Source: UBA1189 sp964570685 (lineage in GTDB: Bacteria; Bacteroidota; Bacteroidia; Bacteroidales; Bacteroidaceae). Taken from it: a stretch of 12,761 nucleotides of DNA. A program made the position numbers and the translations under genes. Of the stretch, positions 5,305 through 12,761 are shown piece after piece. The notes under the pieces are model-generated. The model saw nothing but the letters and a program-made list of their open reading frames with translations. It did no database searches and was not told where the DNA came from. The first letter of the stretch is position 1. The number at the start of each line of letters is the position of its first letter. The DNA is taken from contig CAZMZC010000079.1 in NCBI GenBank assembly GCA_964570685.1, positions 1-12,761 of the forward strand. The letters run 5' to 3'.

Positions 5305-6641
5305 AGACGCTGCATCCCCTATCGCTCGTGGCGCTGATGATGGGCGCCGTGCTCCTCGGCTGCTGGGCCTACATGCGCGGACTGTATGTGACGGTGTGCT
5401 TCGCCGCCTTCGTGGTGGTGGTCGTGACGATTGTCCTCTGCATAGAACGCCGCCGCTCGTACAGGATGATGGAGCAGCTGCTGGCGAGCCTGCGTGTGCA
5501 CGACTACTCGCTGGCCTTCCGTGAAGGCGCGAGCCGCAAGGGAGGCGCGTGGCGGCAGGCCGACGTTGATGCGCTGGCTCGCAACATCAACCACGTGGTG
5601 GAGCAGTACAAGCAGCGTGAGATGGAGGTGCAGACACGGCTGCGCTACTTCGAGACCCTGCTGGGGTGTATTGACACGGCACTCATCGTGTCGAGAGCCG
5701 ACGGCTCTGTAGAGTGGAGCAACCGCGCTGCCGCGGAGCAGCTGCTGGGCTACGCACCGCGCCATATCGATGAGTTGGGAAAGGTGGACGGCGCATTGCC
5801 CGAGACACTGCTGCAGATGCAGCCGGGCCGCACCATACAGCTGCATCTGCACAGGGGAACGCCACGCGAGACACAGATGGTGGCCGATGTGAGCATATAC
5901 ACTACCGCCGGACGCACCCTGCGCCTGTATGCCCTGCGCAACATTCGCGAGGTATTGGAGGAAAACGAGATGCTGTCGTGGCAGAAGCTGATACGGGTGC
6001 TCACACACGAGATAATGAATTCGCTGGCGCCTATCATCTCCTTGTCGGAGACGCTGGAGGGGTGCCTATCGGAAGAGACGGAGGAATCCACCGCCATCCT
6101 CCGCCAAGGCTTGCACACTATCCATCGCCGTAGCCACGGCCTGCTGGAGTTTATGAAGAACTACCGCAAGGTGGCGTTGGTATCCCAGCCCGTGCTTGCT
6201 GATATTACAGCCTCGGCACTGATAGAGCCGTTGAAGCCGCTGTTTGCCTCTACGGACAGCATCACCTACCGCTATCAGCTCGTCCATCCCGACACGGCGC
6301 TGCATATCGACCGCACACAGATGGAGCAGGTGCTCATCAATCTACTGAAGAACGCCACGGAGGCTTGCGCACAAACCCCGAACGCCGTGGTGACCCTCAC
6401 CGACAGCGTAGATACGGCGTCGGGGCGCTACCGACTGCACGTCGCAGACAACGGCCCAGGCATACTTCCCGAGGTGCAGGAGAAGATTTTCATCCCCTTC
6501 TTCACCACCAAGCCGCAAGGCTCGGGCATCGGGCTCGCCCTGTCGAAGCAAATCGTACATCTCCATCACGGCACGCTACGTGTAGTGTCGGAGGCGGGCT
6601 GCACTTGCTTCACGGTGGAACTTGCGGCAAGCGATGTGTGA
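5301..6641 (+). CDS. Membrane-bound sensor histidine kinase (NtrB-like)
   Basis: A 446-residue inner-membrane histidine kinase, the expected partner of the overlapping response regulator. Two hydrophobic segments (about 8-25 and 28-48) are separated by only a few residues, so there is no periplasmic sensing domain. A HAMP/coiled-coil-like linker follows (about 50-118), then a PAS-like domain (about 119-215, YFETLLGCIDTALIVSRADG). The dimerisation domain carries the phosphorylated His236 in LTHEIMNSLAPI. The catalytic domain has N-box Asn351 (LINLLKNATEA), DNGPG (383-387) and TTKPQGSGIGLALSKQI. The ATGA overlap with the upstream gene fixes the start at 5301. The signal is probably sensed within the membrane or in the cytoplasm; which cue cannot be read from the sequence. 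Confidence 0.93.
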   Translation: MKTLHPLSLVALMMGAVLLGCWAYMRGLYVTVCFAAFVVVVVTIVLCIERRRSYRMMEQLLASLRVHDYSLAFREGASRKGGAWRQADVDALARNINHVVEQYKQREMEVQTRLRYFETLLGCIDTALIVSRADGSVEWSNRAAAEQLLGYAPRHIDELGKVDGALPETLLQMQPGRTIQLHLHRGTPRETQMVADVSIYTTAGRTLRLYALRNIREVLEENEMLSWQKLIRVLTHEIMNSLAPIISLSETLEGCLSEETEESTAILRQGLHTIHRRSHGLLEFMKNYRKVALVSQPVLADITASALIEPLKPLFASTDSITYRYQLVHPDTALHIDRTQMEQVLINLLKNATEACAQTPNAVVTLTDSVDTASGRYRLHVADNGPGILPEVQEKIFIPFFTTKPQGSGIGLALSKQIVHLHHGTLRVVSEAGCTCFTVELAASDV

Positions 6642-6739
6642 GCAGACTTTCTTCTGCCCCTCAACACATATTAGCGATAATTTAGAAGCAGATTCTCAGT
6701 TTGTATGCCGACTATTCCCGATTATTCGCCTATTTTTTG

Positions 6740-6747
6740 TACCTTTA
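6740..6747 (+). promoter_or_regulatory. -7 box for the M20 deacylase gene
   Basis: TACCTTTA, one mismatch from TAnnTTTG, preceded by a T-run (TTTTTTG) as often seen in Bacteroidales promoters. It lies 23 bp before the ATG at 6771 and inside the longer reading frame that could start at 6705, which argues against that upstream start. The rest of 6642-6739 shows only a weak 5-bp hairpin (GCAGA/TCTGC) after the kinase stop and no convincing terminator. Confidence 0.5.
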
Positions 6748-6770
6748 CACGCAAAAACAGAAAAGGACGA

Positions 6771-7832
6771 ATGAAGACGCTGACTCAAGAAGCCATCGGC
6801 CTGCTCGACAGGCTCATTGCCACGCCCTCCGTGTCGCGCGACGAAGCGGCTACAGCCGATATCTTGGAGGAGTTTCTCAAGACACACGTCAAGGGAGAGG
6901 TGAAGCGTATATACAATAATGTATATGTGTGCCCACCGCACTGGGACGACAGCTTCCCTACCCTGCTGATGAACTCGCACCACGACACGGTGAAGCCGTC
7001 GGCATCGTATACCCGCAACCCCTATGAGCCTACACATGAGGACGGGCGCATCTACGGTCTCGGCAGCAACGATGCGGGCGCCTCGGTGGTGAGCCTCATC
7101 GCGGCCTACCGCTATATGGAGGAGCAAGAGTTGCCCTACAATATGCTGCTGGCCATCAGCGCCGAAGAGGAGGTGATGGGAGAGCATGGCATGCGCGGAC
7201 TATTGCCCGAGCTGGGAAGGGTAGACATGGCGCTCGTAGGCGAGCCTACCGGCATGCAAGCGGCTGTAGGTGAGCGGGGATTGGTAGTGATGGACTGCAC
7301 AGCCCATGGCGTGCGCGGACATGCCGCACGCAACGAGGGAGTCAATGCCATAGACATTGCCATAGCCGACATAGAGCGCATACGCAACTTCCGCTACGAG
7401 CGCACCTCACCGCTTCTGGGCGATATCAAGATGACCGTCACGCAAATCAATGCCGGCACGCAGCACAACGTCGTCCCCGACGAGTGCAAGTTTGTCATCG
7501 ACATACGCACCACCGATGCATACACCAATGAGGAGACGGTAGAGATCGTGCAACGGTTGCTGGAGTCTGACGCCAAGGAGCGCAGCACACGGGTGCATGC
7601 CTCGGCCATCTATGCCGAGCATCCGCTCGTGAAGGCCGCCACCGCCATCGGACGCGAAACCTTCGTATCGCCCACCACATCGGACATGGCGCTCATGCAC
7701 GGCATACCCTCGCTGAAGATGGGTGTAGGCCAGTCGGCCCGCTCGCACGGAGCCGATGAGTATGTGCTCGAGAGCGAGATAGAGGAGGGCATCAAGGTGT
7801 ATATTGATTTTCTGAAAGCGCTGAAGCCATAG
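6771..7832 (+). CDS. argE: M20-family metallo-deacylase, ArgE type
   Basis: A 353-residue cytoplasmic zinc amidohydrolase of the M20 (ArgE/DapE) family. In Bacteroidales the ArgE-like member removes the acyl group from acylated citrulline or ornithine in arginine synthesis; that specific substrate is inference. Metal-site residues are visible: His70-x-Asp72 (NSHHDTVKP), Asp101 (GLGSNDAG), the acidic run Glu132-134 (SAEEEV) supplying general base and ligand, Glu in GEPTG, and His326 near the end (SARSHGADE). The dimerisation domain is in the middle (TAHGVRGHAARNEGVNAIDIA). The start at 6771 is chosen because the -7 box lies 23 bp upstream and an earlier ATG at 6705 would precede it. It stands alone, ending at a strong terminator shared with ridA. 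Alternatives are DapE or an N-acyl amino acid deacylase. Confidence 0.85.
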   Translation: MKTLTQEAIGLLDRLIATPSVSRDEAATADILEEFLKTHVKGEVKRIYNNVYVCPPHWDDSFPTLLMNSHHDTVKPSASYTRNPYEPTHEDGRIYGLGSNDAGASVVSLIAAYRYMEEQELPYNMLLAISAEEEVMGEHGMRGLLPELGRVDMALVGEPTGMQAAVGERGLVVMDCTAHGVRGHAARNEGVNAIDIAIADIERIRNFRYERTSPLLGDIKMTVTQINAGTQHNVVPDECKFVIDIRTTDAYTNEETVEIVQRLLESDAKERSTRVHASAIYAEHPLVKAATAIGRETFVSPTTSDMALMHGIPSLKMGVGQSARSHGADEYVLESEIEEGIKVYIDFLKALKP

Positions 7833-7864
7833 TATGATATAAGAATATAGGCCCATGCATAAAG

Positions 7865-7902
7865 AAAATAGCAGGAGACGCCATGGTGTCTCCTGCTATT
7901 TT
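7865..7902. terminator. Bidirectional terminator between argE and ridA
   Basis: A perfect 15-bp stem (7865-7879 with 7888-7902), core ATAGCAGGAGAC / GTCTCCTGCTAT, with an 8-nt loop. The stem ends in A-run/T-run on both sides (AAAATAG ... CTATTTTTCTT), so it can act as an intrinsic terminator for both convergent genes. Confidence 0.93.
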
Positions 7903-7922
7903 TCTTACTCTGCTAAAGAGAT

Positions 7923-8300
7923 TTATCGCACAGCGATGCACTCAATTTCTACGCGAGCCTCCTTGGGCAATGTCTTTACAGCTACCGCCGAGCGAGCCGG
8001 ACAAACACCCTCAAAGAACGAAGCATACACCTCGTTCATCTCGGCAAAGTCGGCCATATCGGCAAGGAATACGGTAGTCTTGACCACATTGGCCATCGTG
8101 AGGCCTGCCTCAGCCAAGATATTCTGCATGTTTGTAAGCGACTGACGGGTAAGCCCCTTGATACCACCTTCGGCAAAAGCGCCCGTAGCAGGGTCGATGG
8201 GGAGCTGTCCGCTCACGAATACCATTCCATTAGCCTCGATAGCCTGGCTATAGGGGCCGATAGCTGCAGGAGCAGCTGCTGTGTTAATCTGTTTCTTCAT
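7923..8300 (-). CDS. ridA: RidA-family reactive enamine/imine deaminase
   Basis: A 125-residue cytoplasmic protein of the RidA (YjgF/YER057c/UK114) family, which hydrolyses reactive enamine/imine intermediates such as 2-iminopropanoate released by PLP enzymes, and forms trimers. It matches over full length: IGPYSQA near the start (14-20), MVFVSGQLPIDPATG, the segment KTTVFLADMADFAEMNEVY, and the active-site region PARSAVAVKTLPKEARVEIECIA with catalytic Arg103 and Glu120. The start MKKQINT is standard for the family. A -33/-7 promoter with correct 20-bp spacing lies 45-76 bp upstream. It is a monocistron: the next gene diverges, and the gene beyond its 3' end converges on a shared terminator. 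Confidence 0.95.
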   Translation of the reverse strand: MKKQINTAAAPAAIGPYSQAIEANGMVFVSGQLPIDPATGAFAEGGIKGLTRQSLTNMQNILAEAGLTMANVVKTTVFLADMADFAEMNEVYASFFEGVCPARSAVAVKTLPKEARVEIECIAVR

Positions 8301-8344
8301 TGTCGTACGTATTGAGTTGTTATAATAACATCCATTTCACCCCG

Positions 8345-8376
8345 CGAAGTTACACAAAAGCCCTCTCATAGCCAAA
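8345..8376 (-). promoter_or_regulatory. ridA promoter (-33 TTTG, -7 TAACTTCG)
   Basis: On the minus strand TTTG (8376-8373) is followed after exactly 20 bp by TAACTTCG (8352-8345), one base off TAnnTTTG. The -7 box forms one arm of the inverted repeat CGAAGTTACA / TGTAACTTCG (8345-8354 and 8392-8401), which may be an operator. Confidence 0.6.
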
Positions 8377-8431
8377 CGCTATACAATAAAATGTAACTTC
8401 GTTGCAAAGTTTGGCTTAAGAAATGTCGAAT

Positions 8432-8463
8432 CTTGGCTGTCTCGGAAACTTGGAGTAATTTTG
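8432..8463 (+). promoter_or_regulatory. Promoter of the Cu/Zn permease gene
   Basis: CTTG (8432-8435), 20 bp, then TAATTTTG (8456-8463), an exact match to TAnnTTTG. The transcription start should fall around 8468-8470. An ATG at 8465 would therefore not be in the mRNA, or be at its very tip, so translation should begin at the second ATG, 8486. Confidence 0.7.
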
Positions 8464-8485
8464 CATGACCAAACAAGAAAACATC

Positions 8486-9802
8486 ATGCAAGAGATAATC
8501 AACCTCATCAACGAGATGTCGCCCTATCTGCTGCTGGGCTTCGGCATCGCAGGACTGATGCACACCTTCATTCCTAACCGTCTATATAGCCGCTACCTCT
8601 CGGGGCACAACTTCCGTTCGGTATTCTACGCCGCAGCATTGGGCGTACCCCTCCCCTTATGTTCATGCGGCGTATTGCCCACGGCCATGTCGTTGCGACG
8701 CGAGGGAGCATCGAAAGGTGCCACCACCTCATTCCTCATCGCTACACCCCAGACGGGTATCGACTCCATCATTGCCACCTACTCCCTCATGGGACTCCCC
8801 TTCGCCATCCTCCGCCCCTTGGCTGCATTGGTGACCGCCTTGCTGGGCGGCACATTGGTCAACGTCTTTGACCGTGGCTGCAAAGAAGAGCTTCATGCCT
8901 CGGCACAAGTGAGCGAAACCCCTCTCACGCTGAAAGAGAAAATCGTGGGTGCCCTGCGCTACGGCTACGTAGAGATGATGCAGGATATCGGCAAATGGCT
9001 CATCATAGGGCTTCTCGTGGCAGGGCTCATCACCGTGGGTGTCCCCGACGGTTTCTTTGCCTCCTTCGCCCACCGCCCCTTGCTCGGCATGCTGCTCGTG
9101 CTGGCATGTGCCGTGCCCATGTACCTGTGTGCCACCGGCTCCATACCCATCGCCGTAGCGCTGATGCTCAAGGGCATGACACCCGGCGCCGCCCTCGTGT
9201 TGCTCATGGCAGGCCCGGCAGTCAATGTAGCCTCCATCCTCGTCATCCGCAAGGTGCTGGGGAAGCGTACCCTGTGGCTCTACCTCTCAGCTATAGTAGG
9301 AGGCGCACTGGCATTTGCTCTCGGCATCGATTACCTGCTGCCCCGCGAATGGTTTACCGACAGCCTCACTGCCATCAGTGCCTCGTGCCATACACATACT
9401 CCGTGGTTCAACATTCTCTGCACCATCATCCTCATCGGCCTGCTCATCAATGCGCTCATACGACGTTTCATGAAACCCAAGCAGCATTGCGAATGCGGAG
9501 AGCAATGCAACGAAGGAGACACCTGCTGCAATGGAGAAGCTACGCATACGGCCGAAGGAGCAGCAGAACCTGCCCTCTCGCACCCATCGGAAAAGAATAA
9601 TAAGAGGATGTCGTTCATCGTCACGGGCATGCACTGCAACCACTGTCGCAACAATGTACACCGTGCCGTAAGCAATCTGCCTGGCACCGAGGAGGTAGAG
9701 GTAGACCTGCAGAGCGGCAAGATGACCGTCACAGGCTGTACCGATGCCACAGCCATCATCCAAGCCGTAGAGGACTTGGGCTTTACAGCAAAAGAAGAAT
9801 AA
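8486..9802 (+). CDS. SO_0444-type Cu/Zn efflux permease with C-terminal HMA domain
   Basis: A 438-residue inner-membrane protein of the ArsP_1/DUF318 permease superfamily, the branch known as SO_0444-family Cu/Zn efflux transporters. About eight membrane segments span residues 5-325. Two signature loops are present, PLCSCGVLPTAMSLRREGASKG (Cys59, Cys61) and YLCATGSIPIAVALMLKG (Cys215), each followed by the conserved TPQTG or GPAVN helix. A Cys-rich linker follows (Cys335, 337, 341, 347, 348). The end is a heavy-metal-associated domain with GMHCNHC (Cys384, Cys387), as in CopZ-like chaperones. The longer frame starts at 8465, but the promoter places the mRNA start around 8468, so 8486 (MQEIINL) is preferred. 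The gene converges on rnz with a 9-bp gap. The metal (Cu, Zn or other) is inferred from the family. Confidence 0.9.
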   Translation: MQEIINLINEMSPYLLLGFGIAGLMHTFIPNRLYSRYLSGHNFRSVFYAAALGVPLPLCSCGVLPTAMSLRREGASKGATTSFLIATPQTGIDSIIATYSLMGLPFAILRPLAALVTALLGGTLVNVFDRGCKEELHASAQVSETPLTLKEKIVGALRYGYVEMMQDIGKWLIIGLLVAGLITVGVPDGFFASFAHRPLLGMLLVLACAVPMYLCATGSIPIAVALMLKGMTPGAALVLLMAGPAVNVASILVIRKVLGKRTLWLYLSAIVGGALAFALGIDYLLPREWFTDSLTAISASCHTHTPWFNILCTIILIGLLINALIRRFMKPKQHCECGEQCNEGDTCCNGEATHTAEGAAEPALSHPSEKNNKRMSFIVTGMHCNHCRNNVHRAVSNLPGTEEVEVDLQSGKMTVTGCTDATAIIQAVEDLGFTAKEE

Positions 9803-9811
9803 GAAAAAGTT

Positions 9812-10726
9812 TCAGAGTTTCAACACCCTACCCTCTTCGGCAAGCGATGTTGCAGGAAATACCTCACGGGCTTCGTCGAGGAGCACCCGCTCGTCGGTAT
9901 ATCGGGCCGAGAAGTGTCCGATGAAAAGCTGCTTCACTCCGCTCAAGCGGGCCATCTCAGCAGCTTGGCGGGCAGTACTGTGATGAGTCTGCACAGCACG
10001 GGCGGCCTCACTCTCGGCAAAGGTGGCCTCATGGAAGAGCAGGTCGGCACCCTTTATATATTGCGCATTGTTGGGGTTGAAGCGGGTATCGCTGCAATAG
10101 ACATACTTACGAGGTGCAGCTGCAGGGAAGGTGAGCCGGCTGTTGGGGATGATATCTCCCTCGGGAGTCACATAATCCTCACCGTTCTTGATACGGCCTA
10201 TCTGGCTGAAGGGAATCTCATAGAAATCTATCATCTCGCGCTTGATATGGGCGGCAGTGGGCTTCTCCTGAAACACAAAGCCGCAACAGGGTATGCGATG
10301 GCTGAGTGGAAAAGCCTGTACGCTCACCGAACGGTCTTCGTAGATGATATCGGTGCAGCCATGGGGAAAGGGGTGAAATTCCACATCGTAGGGAATACCG
10401 TCGCAGAAATAGTCGAGCTGCGGACGCATCAGTCCTTCCAACTCGGGAAAGGCGTGGATGTGCAGCGTAGCCGTGCGGCCCAGCAGGCCGAAAGTGGAGA
10501 TAAGTCCGATAAGCCCAAAGCAATGGTCGCCATGCAGGTGCGAGATGAAGATATGGTTGAGCCGCGAGAAGCTGAGCTGCGCTCTGCGAAACTGAGTCTG
10601 CGTACCTTCACCGCAATCTATCATATAGAGCTTATCGCGCAGATTAATCACCTGCGATGATGCATTATGGCGCGTGGTGGGCAGGGCCGAGCCGCATCCG
10701 AGGATATGAATTTCAAACTTTTCCAT
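9812..10726 (-). CDS. rnz: Ribonuclease Z (tRNA 3'-processing endonuclease)
   Basis: A 304-residue cytoplasmic metallo-beta-lactamase-fold nuclease that cuts the 3' trailer from tRNA precursors. Zinc ligands are in place: HLHGDH (His63, His65, Asp67, His68), His143 (PLSHR), Asp213 (YCSDT) and His271 (IGHFSARY). HHSTA around His248-249 is the family's conserved motif IV. The N-terminus (ILGCGSALPTTRHNASSQ) and full length are typical of bacterial RNase Z. The start at 10726 (MEKFEIHILG) lies immediately at the family's first strand. No clear promoter is visible in the 74 bp between rpsA and rnz, so it may be expressed by read-through past the hairpin after rpsA. Confidence 0.96.
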   Translation of the reverse strand: MEKFEIHILGCGSALPTTRHNASSQVINLRDKLYMIDCGEGTQTQFRRAQLSFSRLNHIFISHLHGDHCFGLIGLISTFGLLGRTATLHIHAFPELEGLMRPQLDYFCDGIPYDVEFHPFPHGCTDIIYEDRSVSVQAFPLSHRIPCCGFVFQEKPTAAHIKREMIDFYEIPFSQIGRIKNGEDYVTPEGDIIPNSRLTFPAAAPRKYVYCSDTRFNPNNAQYIKGADLLFHEATFAESEAARAVQTHHSTARQAAEMARLSGVKQLFIGHFSARYTDERVLLDEAREVFPATSLAEEGRVLKL

Positions 10727-10742
10727 GGAGTTGTATTATAAA

Positions 10743-10772
10743 GTAAAGGCCGACACACAGGCCGGCCTTTAC
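10743..10772 (-). terminator. Hairpin after rpsA (attenuating terminator)
   Basis: A perfect 10-bp stem (GTAAAGGCCG with CGGCCTTTAC) and 10-nt loop, 28 bp after the rpsA stop. In the transcribed (minus) direction it is followed by TTTATAAT, a short, imperfect U tract, so termination may be partial and let some transcription reach rnz 16 bp further on. Confidence 0.75.
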
Positions 10773-10800
10773 GGAGTTTATAGAAGTGTGTTTGCGAACA

Positions 10801-12597
10801 TTACTTCTTGCCCTCGAGCTGCTCCTTGAGTGCAGCAAGAGCATCGATGTCACCAAGTGTGGTAGAAGCAGCCTTGTTCTCGATAACGGGAGCTGCATCC
10901 TCCTTCTTAGCGCCCTTCTTAGCAGCGGCAGCAGCCTTCTTCTCAGCACGCTCAGCAGCCTTAGCTACATCTTCGAAAATGCGGCTGTGTGAGAGGATGA
11001 TGCGCTTTGCCTCCTTGTTGAACTCGATTACCTTGAACTCGAGCTTCTCATCGGCCTGAGCCTGTGAGCCATCCTCCTTAACGAGGTGCTTAGGAGTAGC
11101 GAAGCCCTCAACACCGTAGGGGAGTGATACTACAGCGCCCTTGTCGAGCATCTCAATGATGGTACCCTCGTGGATAGAGTCAACCTTGAAGATTGTCTCG
11201 AATACATCCCAAGGATTCTCCTCAAGCTGCTTGTGACCGAGGCTCAAGCGACGGTTCTCAACGTCGATCTCCAATACCTGAACATCGAGCATAGCGCCAA
11301 TCTGAGTAAACTCTGAGGGGTGCTTGATCTTCTTTGTCCAAGAGAGGTCGCTCACGTGGATAAGGCCGTCTACGCCCTCCTCGATCTCAACGAAGATACC
11401 GAAGTTGGTGAAGTTGCGAACCTTAGCAGAGTGCTTAGAACCAACGGGATACTTGGTCTCGATACCTGCCCAGGGATCAGCCTTGAGCTGCTTGATGCCG
11501 AGTGACATCTTGCGCTCGTCGCGGTCGAGAGTGAGCACTACAGCCTCTACCTCGTCGCCAACGGCCATGAAGTCCTGAGCTGAACGCAGGTGCTGGCTCC
11601 ATGACATCTCTGATACGTGGATAAGACCCTCTACGCCAGGAGCAATCTCGATGAATGCACCATAGTCGGCCATAACGACAACCTTACCCTTCACCTTGTC
11701 ACCAACAGCGAGGTTAGCGTCAAGAGCATCCCAAGGATGGGGAGTGAGCTGCTTCAAGCCGAGAGCGATACGCTTCTTCTCGTCGTCGAAGTCGAGGATA
11801 ACCACGTTGATCTTCTGGTCGAGCTCAACAATCTCCTTCGGATCGCTTACGCGGCCCCAAGAGAGGTCTGTGATGTGGATAAGACCGTCAACACCACCGA
11901 GGTCGATGAATACACCGTATGAGGTGATGTTCTTAACTGTACCCTCAAGTACCTGACCTTTCTCAAGTGTGCTGATAATCTTCTTCTTCTGCTCTTCGAG
12001 CTCAGCCTCGATAAGAGCCTTGTGCGAAACAACTACGTTTCTGAATTCTTGGTTAATCTTAACAATCTTGAAGTCCTCTGTCTGACCTACGTATGCATCG
12101 TAGTCGCGGATGGGCTTAACGTCAATCTGCGAACCGGGCAAGAATGCCTCGATGCCGAATACATCTACAATCATACCGCCCTTAGTACGGCACTTGATGT
12201 AACCGCGTACAACTGCCTGATTCTCCATAGCCTCGTTAACGAGCTCCCAAGAGCGGCTTGCACGTGCTTTTTTGTGTGAAAGGCTCAGCTGACCTTTCTT
12301 ATCCTCCAAATTCTCGATGTAAACCTCTACTTGATCGCCTACCTTAAGGTCGGGGTTGTAGCGGAACTCGCTGATGGGGATAATTGCGTCCTGCTTGTAG
12401 TTGATGTCAACAATAACCTCGCGCTTGTTGATGCCGATTACTGTTCCCATTACTACCTCACGGCTTGATACTTTGTTGAGAGTGCCATTGTAGGCCTGCT
12501 CCAACTGCTCTTTTGAGAGACCTGATACGTTCTCTCCATTTGCGTACTGATCCCAATCGAAATCGGGGGTACCGGTTAATACTTTCTCTTCGCTCAT
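10801..12597 (-). CDS. rpsA: 30S ribosomal protein S1
   Basis: A 598-residue S1 protein that binds mRNA on the 30S subunit. Six S1 (OB-fold) domains can be followed at about 46-110, 127-193, 214-284, 299-372, 385-457 and 472-538. Domains 3-5 are the best matches, each with the repeated pattern GVFIDLGGVDGLIHITDLSW or close variants, and each ends in a GLKQL/GHKQL-type strand. The C-terminus is a Lys/Ala-rich stretch (545-565) and an end segment TLGDIDALAALKEQLEG. The N-terminal 45 residues are acidic. A perfect Bacteroidota -7 box lies 51 bp upstream of the start. S1's usual role in helping mRNAs without Shine-Dalgarno sites fits a genome whose starts mostly lack them. Codon use is strongly biased, as for highly expressed genes. 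Confidence 0.98.
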   Translation of the reverse strand: MSEEKVLTGTPDFDWDQYANGENVSGLSKEQLEQAYNGTLNKVSSREVVMGTVIGINKREVIVDINYKQDAIIPISEFRYNPDLKVGDQVEVYIENLEDKKGQLSLSHKKARASRSWELVNEAMENQAVVRGYIKCRTKGGMIVDVFGIEAFLPGSQIDVKPIRDYDAYVGQTEDFKIVKINQEFRNVVVSHKALIEAELEEQKKKIISTLEKGQVLEGTVKNITSYGVFIDLGGVDGLIHITDLSWGRVSDPKEIVELDQKINVVILDFDDEKKRIALGLKQLTPHPWDALDANLAVGDKVKGKVVVMADYGAFIEIAPGVEGLIHVSEMSWSQHLRSAQDFMAVGDEVEAVVLTLDRDERKMSLGIKQLKADPWAGIETKYPVGSKHSAKVRNFTNFGIFVEIEEGVDGLIHVSDLSWTKKIKHPSEFTQIGAMLDVQVLEIDVENRRLSLGHKQLEENPWDVFETIFKVDSIHEGTIIEMLDKGAVVSLPYGVEGFATPKHLVKEDGSQAQADEKLEFKVIEFNKEAKRIILSHSRIFEDVAKAAERAEKKAAAAAKKGAKKEDAAPVIENKAASTTLGDIDALAALKEQLEGKK

Positions 12598-12647
12598 AAT
12601 TGATTTTAAGTTAATGAGTTAGACATTATGTTGATAGAATTCGGCTG

Positions 12648-12655
12648 CAAAGGTA
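12648..12655 (-). promoter_or_regulatory. rpsA -7 box
   Basis: On the minus strand TACCTTTG (within GTCGTACCTTTGCAGCC) matches the consensus exactly; initiation near 12641 gives a leader of about 44 nt. That leader is A/T-rich and has no Shine-Dalgarno sequence. TTTGC 12 bp upstream is too close for a normal -33 element. Confidence 0.75.
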
Positions 12656-12726
12656 CGACTTTTTTTGCAAATAACCGCTTGTTTTTGAATATTTTTATAA
12701 ATGGCTTTCGTTAAAAGTGTTATTGC

Positions 12727-12755
12727 CGCTCCTCTTTATTACAAAAAGAGGAGCG
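12727..12755. terminator. Candidate terminator hairpin upstream of rpsA
   Basis: A perfect 11-bp stem CGCTCCTCTTT / AAAGAGGAGCG with a 7-nt loop. T-rich sequence (TTGTTT) follows on the plus strand only, while any transcript arriving from the right on the minus strand would lack a U tract after the stem. It most likely closes a neighbouring gene beyond the window; direction is uncertain. Confidence 0.5.
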
Positions 12756-12761
12756 TTGTTT

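Noticed and set aside
9914..10660. 248-codon plus-strand frame opposite rnz
   Set aside because: Fully antisense to an RNase Z gene with all zinc ligands; no independent protein features.

Overview
The window looks like chromosomal DNA from the order Bacteroidales (Bacteroidota). Promoters have the Bacteroidota -7 form TAnnTTTG (TATCTTTG, TACCTTTG, TAATTTTG). Starts lack clear Shine-Dalgarno sequences, and the gene families (SO_0444 permease with HMA tail, six-domain S1 with a Lys/Ala tail, NtrC-type regulator carrying GAFTDA) fit that group. I do not resolve the genus. I saw no tRNA, rRNA, CRISPR array or insertion sequence.

Region 1 (1-3503, minus strand) holds part of a MacB/FtsX-type ABC exporter: an ATPase (2826-3503) followed by a long permease that starts at 2266 and leaves the window at base 1 with its frame open. 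The two genes are separated by 559 bp of non-coding DNA holding a long hairpin element and two separate 22-bp-period tandem arrays. A second copy of the hairpin element lies in front of the ATPase gene.

Region 2 (3504-6641) is the control module. An NtrC-family sigma-54 activator (3946-5304) overlaps by ATGA with its histidine kinase (5301-6641), divergent from the ABC genes. The shared intergenic region contains a near-consensus sigma-54 promoter pointing at the ABC genes. About 83-116 bp upstream of its predicted start lie two GTGCG-N4-CGCAC palindromes, 20 bp apart centre to centre. A Bacteroidota housekeeping -7 box for the regulator follows. Together this reads as a self-contained circuit: membrane kinase, sigma-54 activator, twin upstream sites, ABC exporter. 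It is the most interesting part of the window.

Region 3 (6642-12761) is mostly housekeeping. An M20 deacylase of the ArgE type (+) and RidA (-) converge on a strong bidirectional terminator. RidA diverges from an SO_0444-type Cu/Zn permease with a fused HMA metal-binding domain (+). That gene converges, with a 9-bp gap, on RNase Z (-), which lies downstream of ribosomal protein S1 (-). S1 has a perfect -7 box and its own downstream hairpin. Several starts were moved downstream of the first ATG because the -7 promoter box lies at or inside the longer reading frame.
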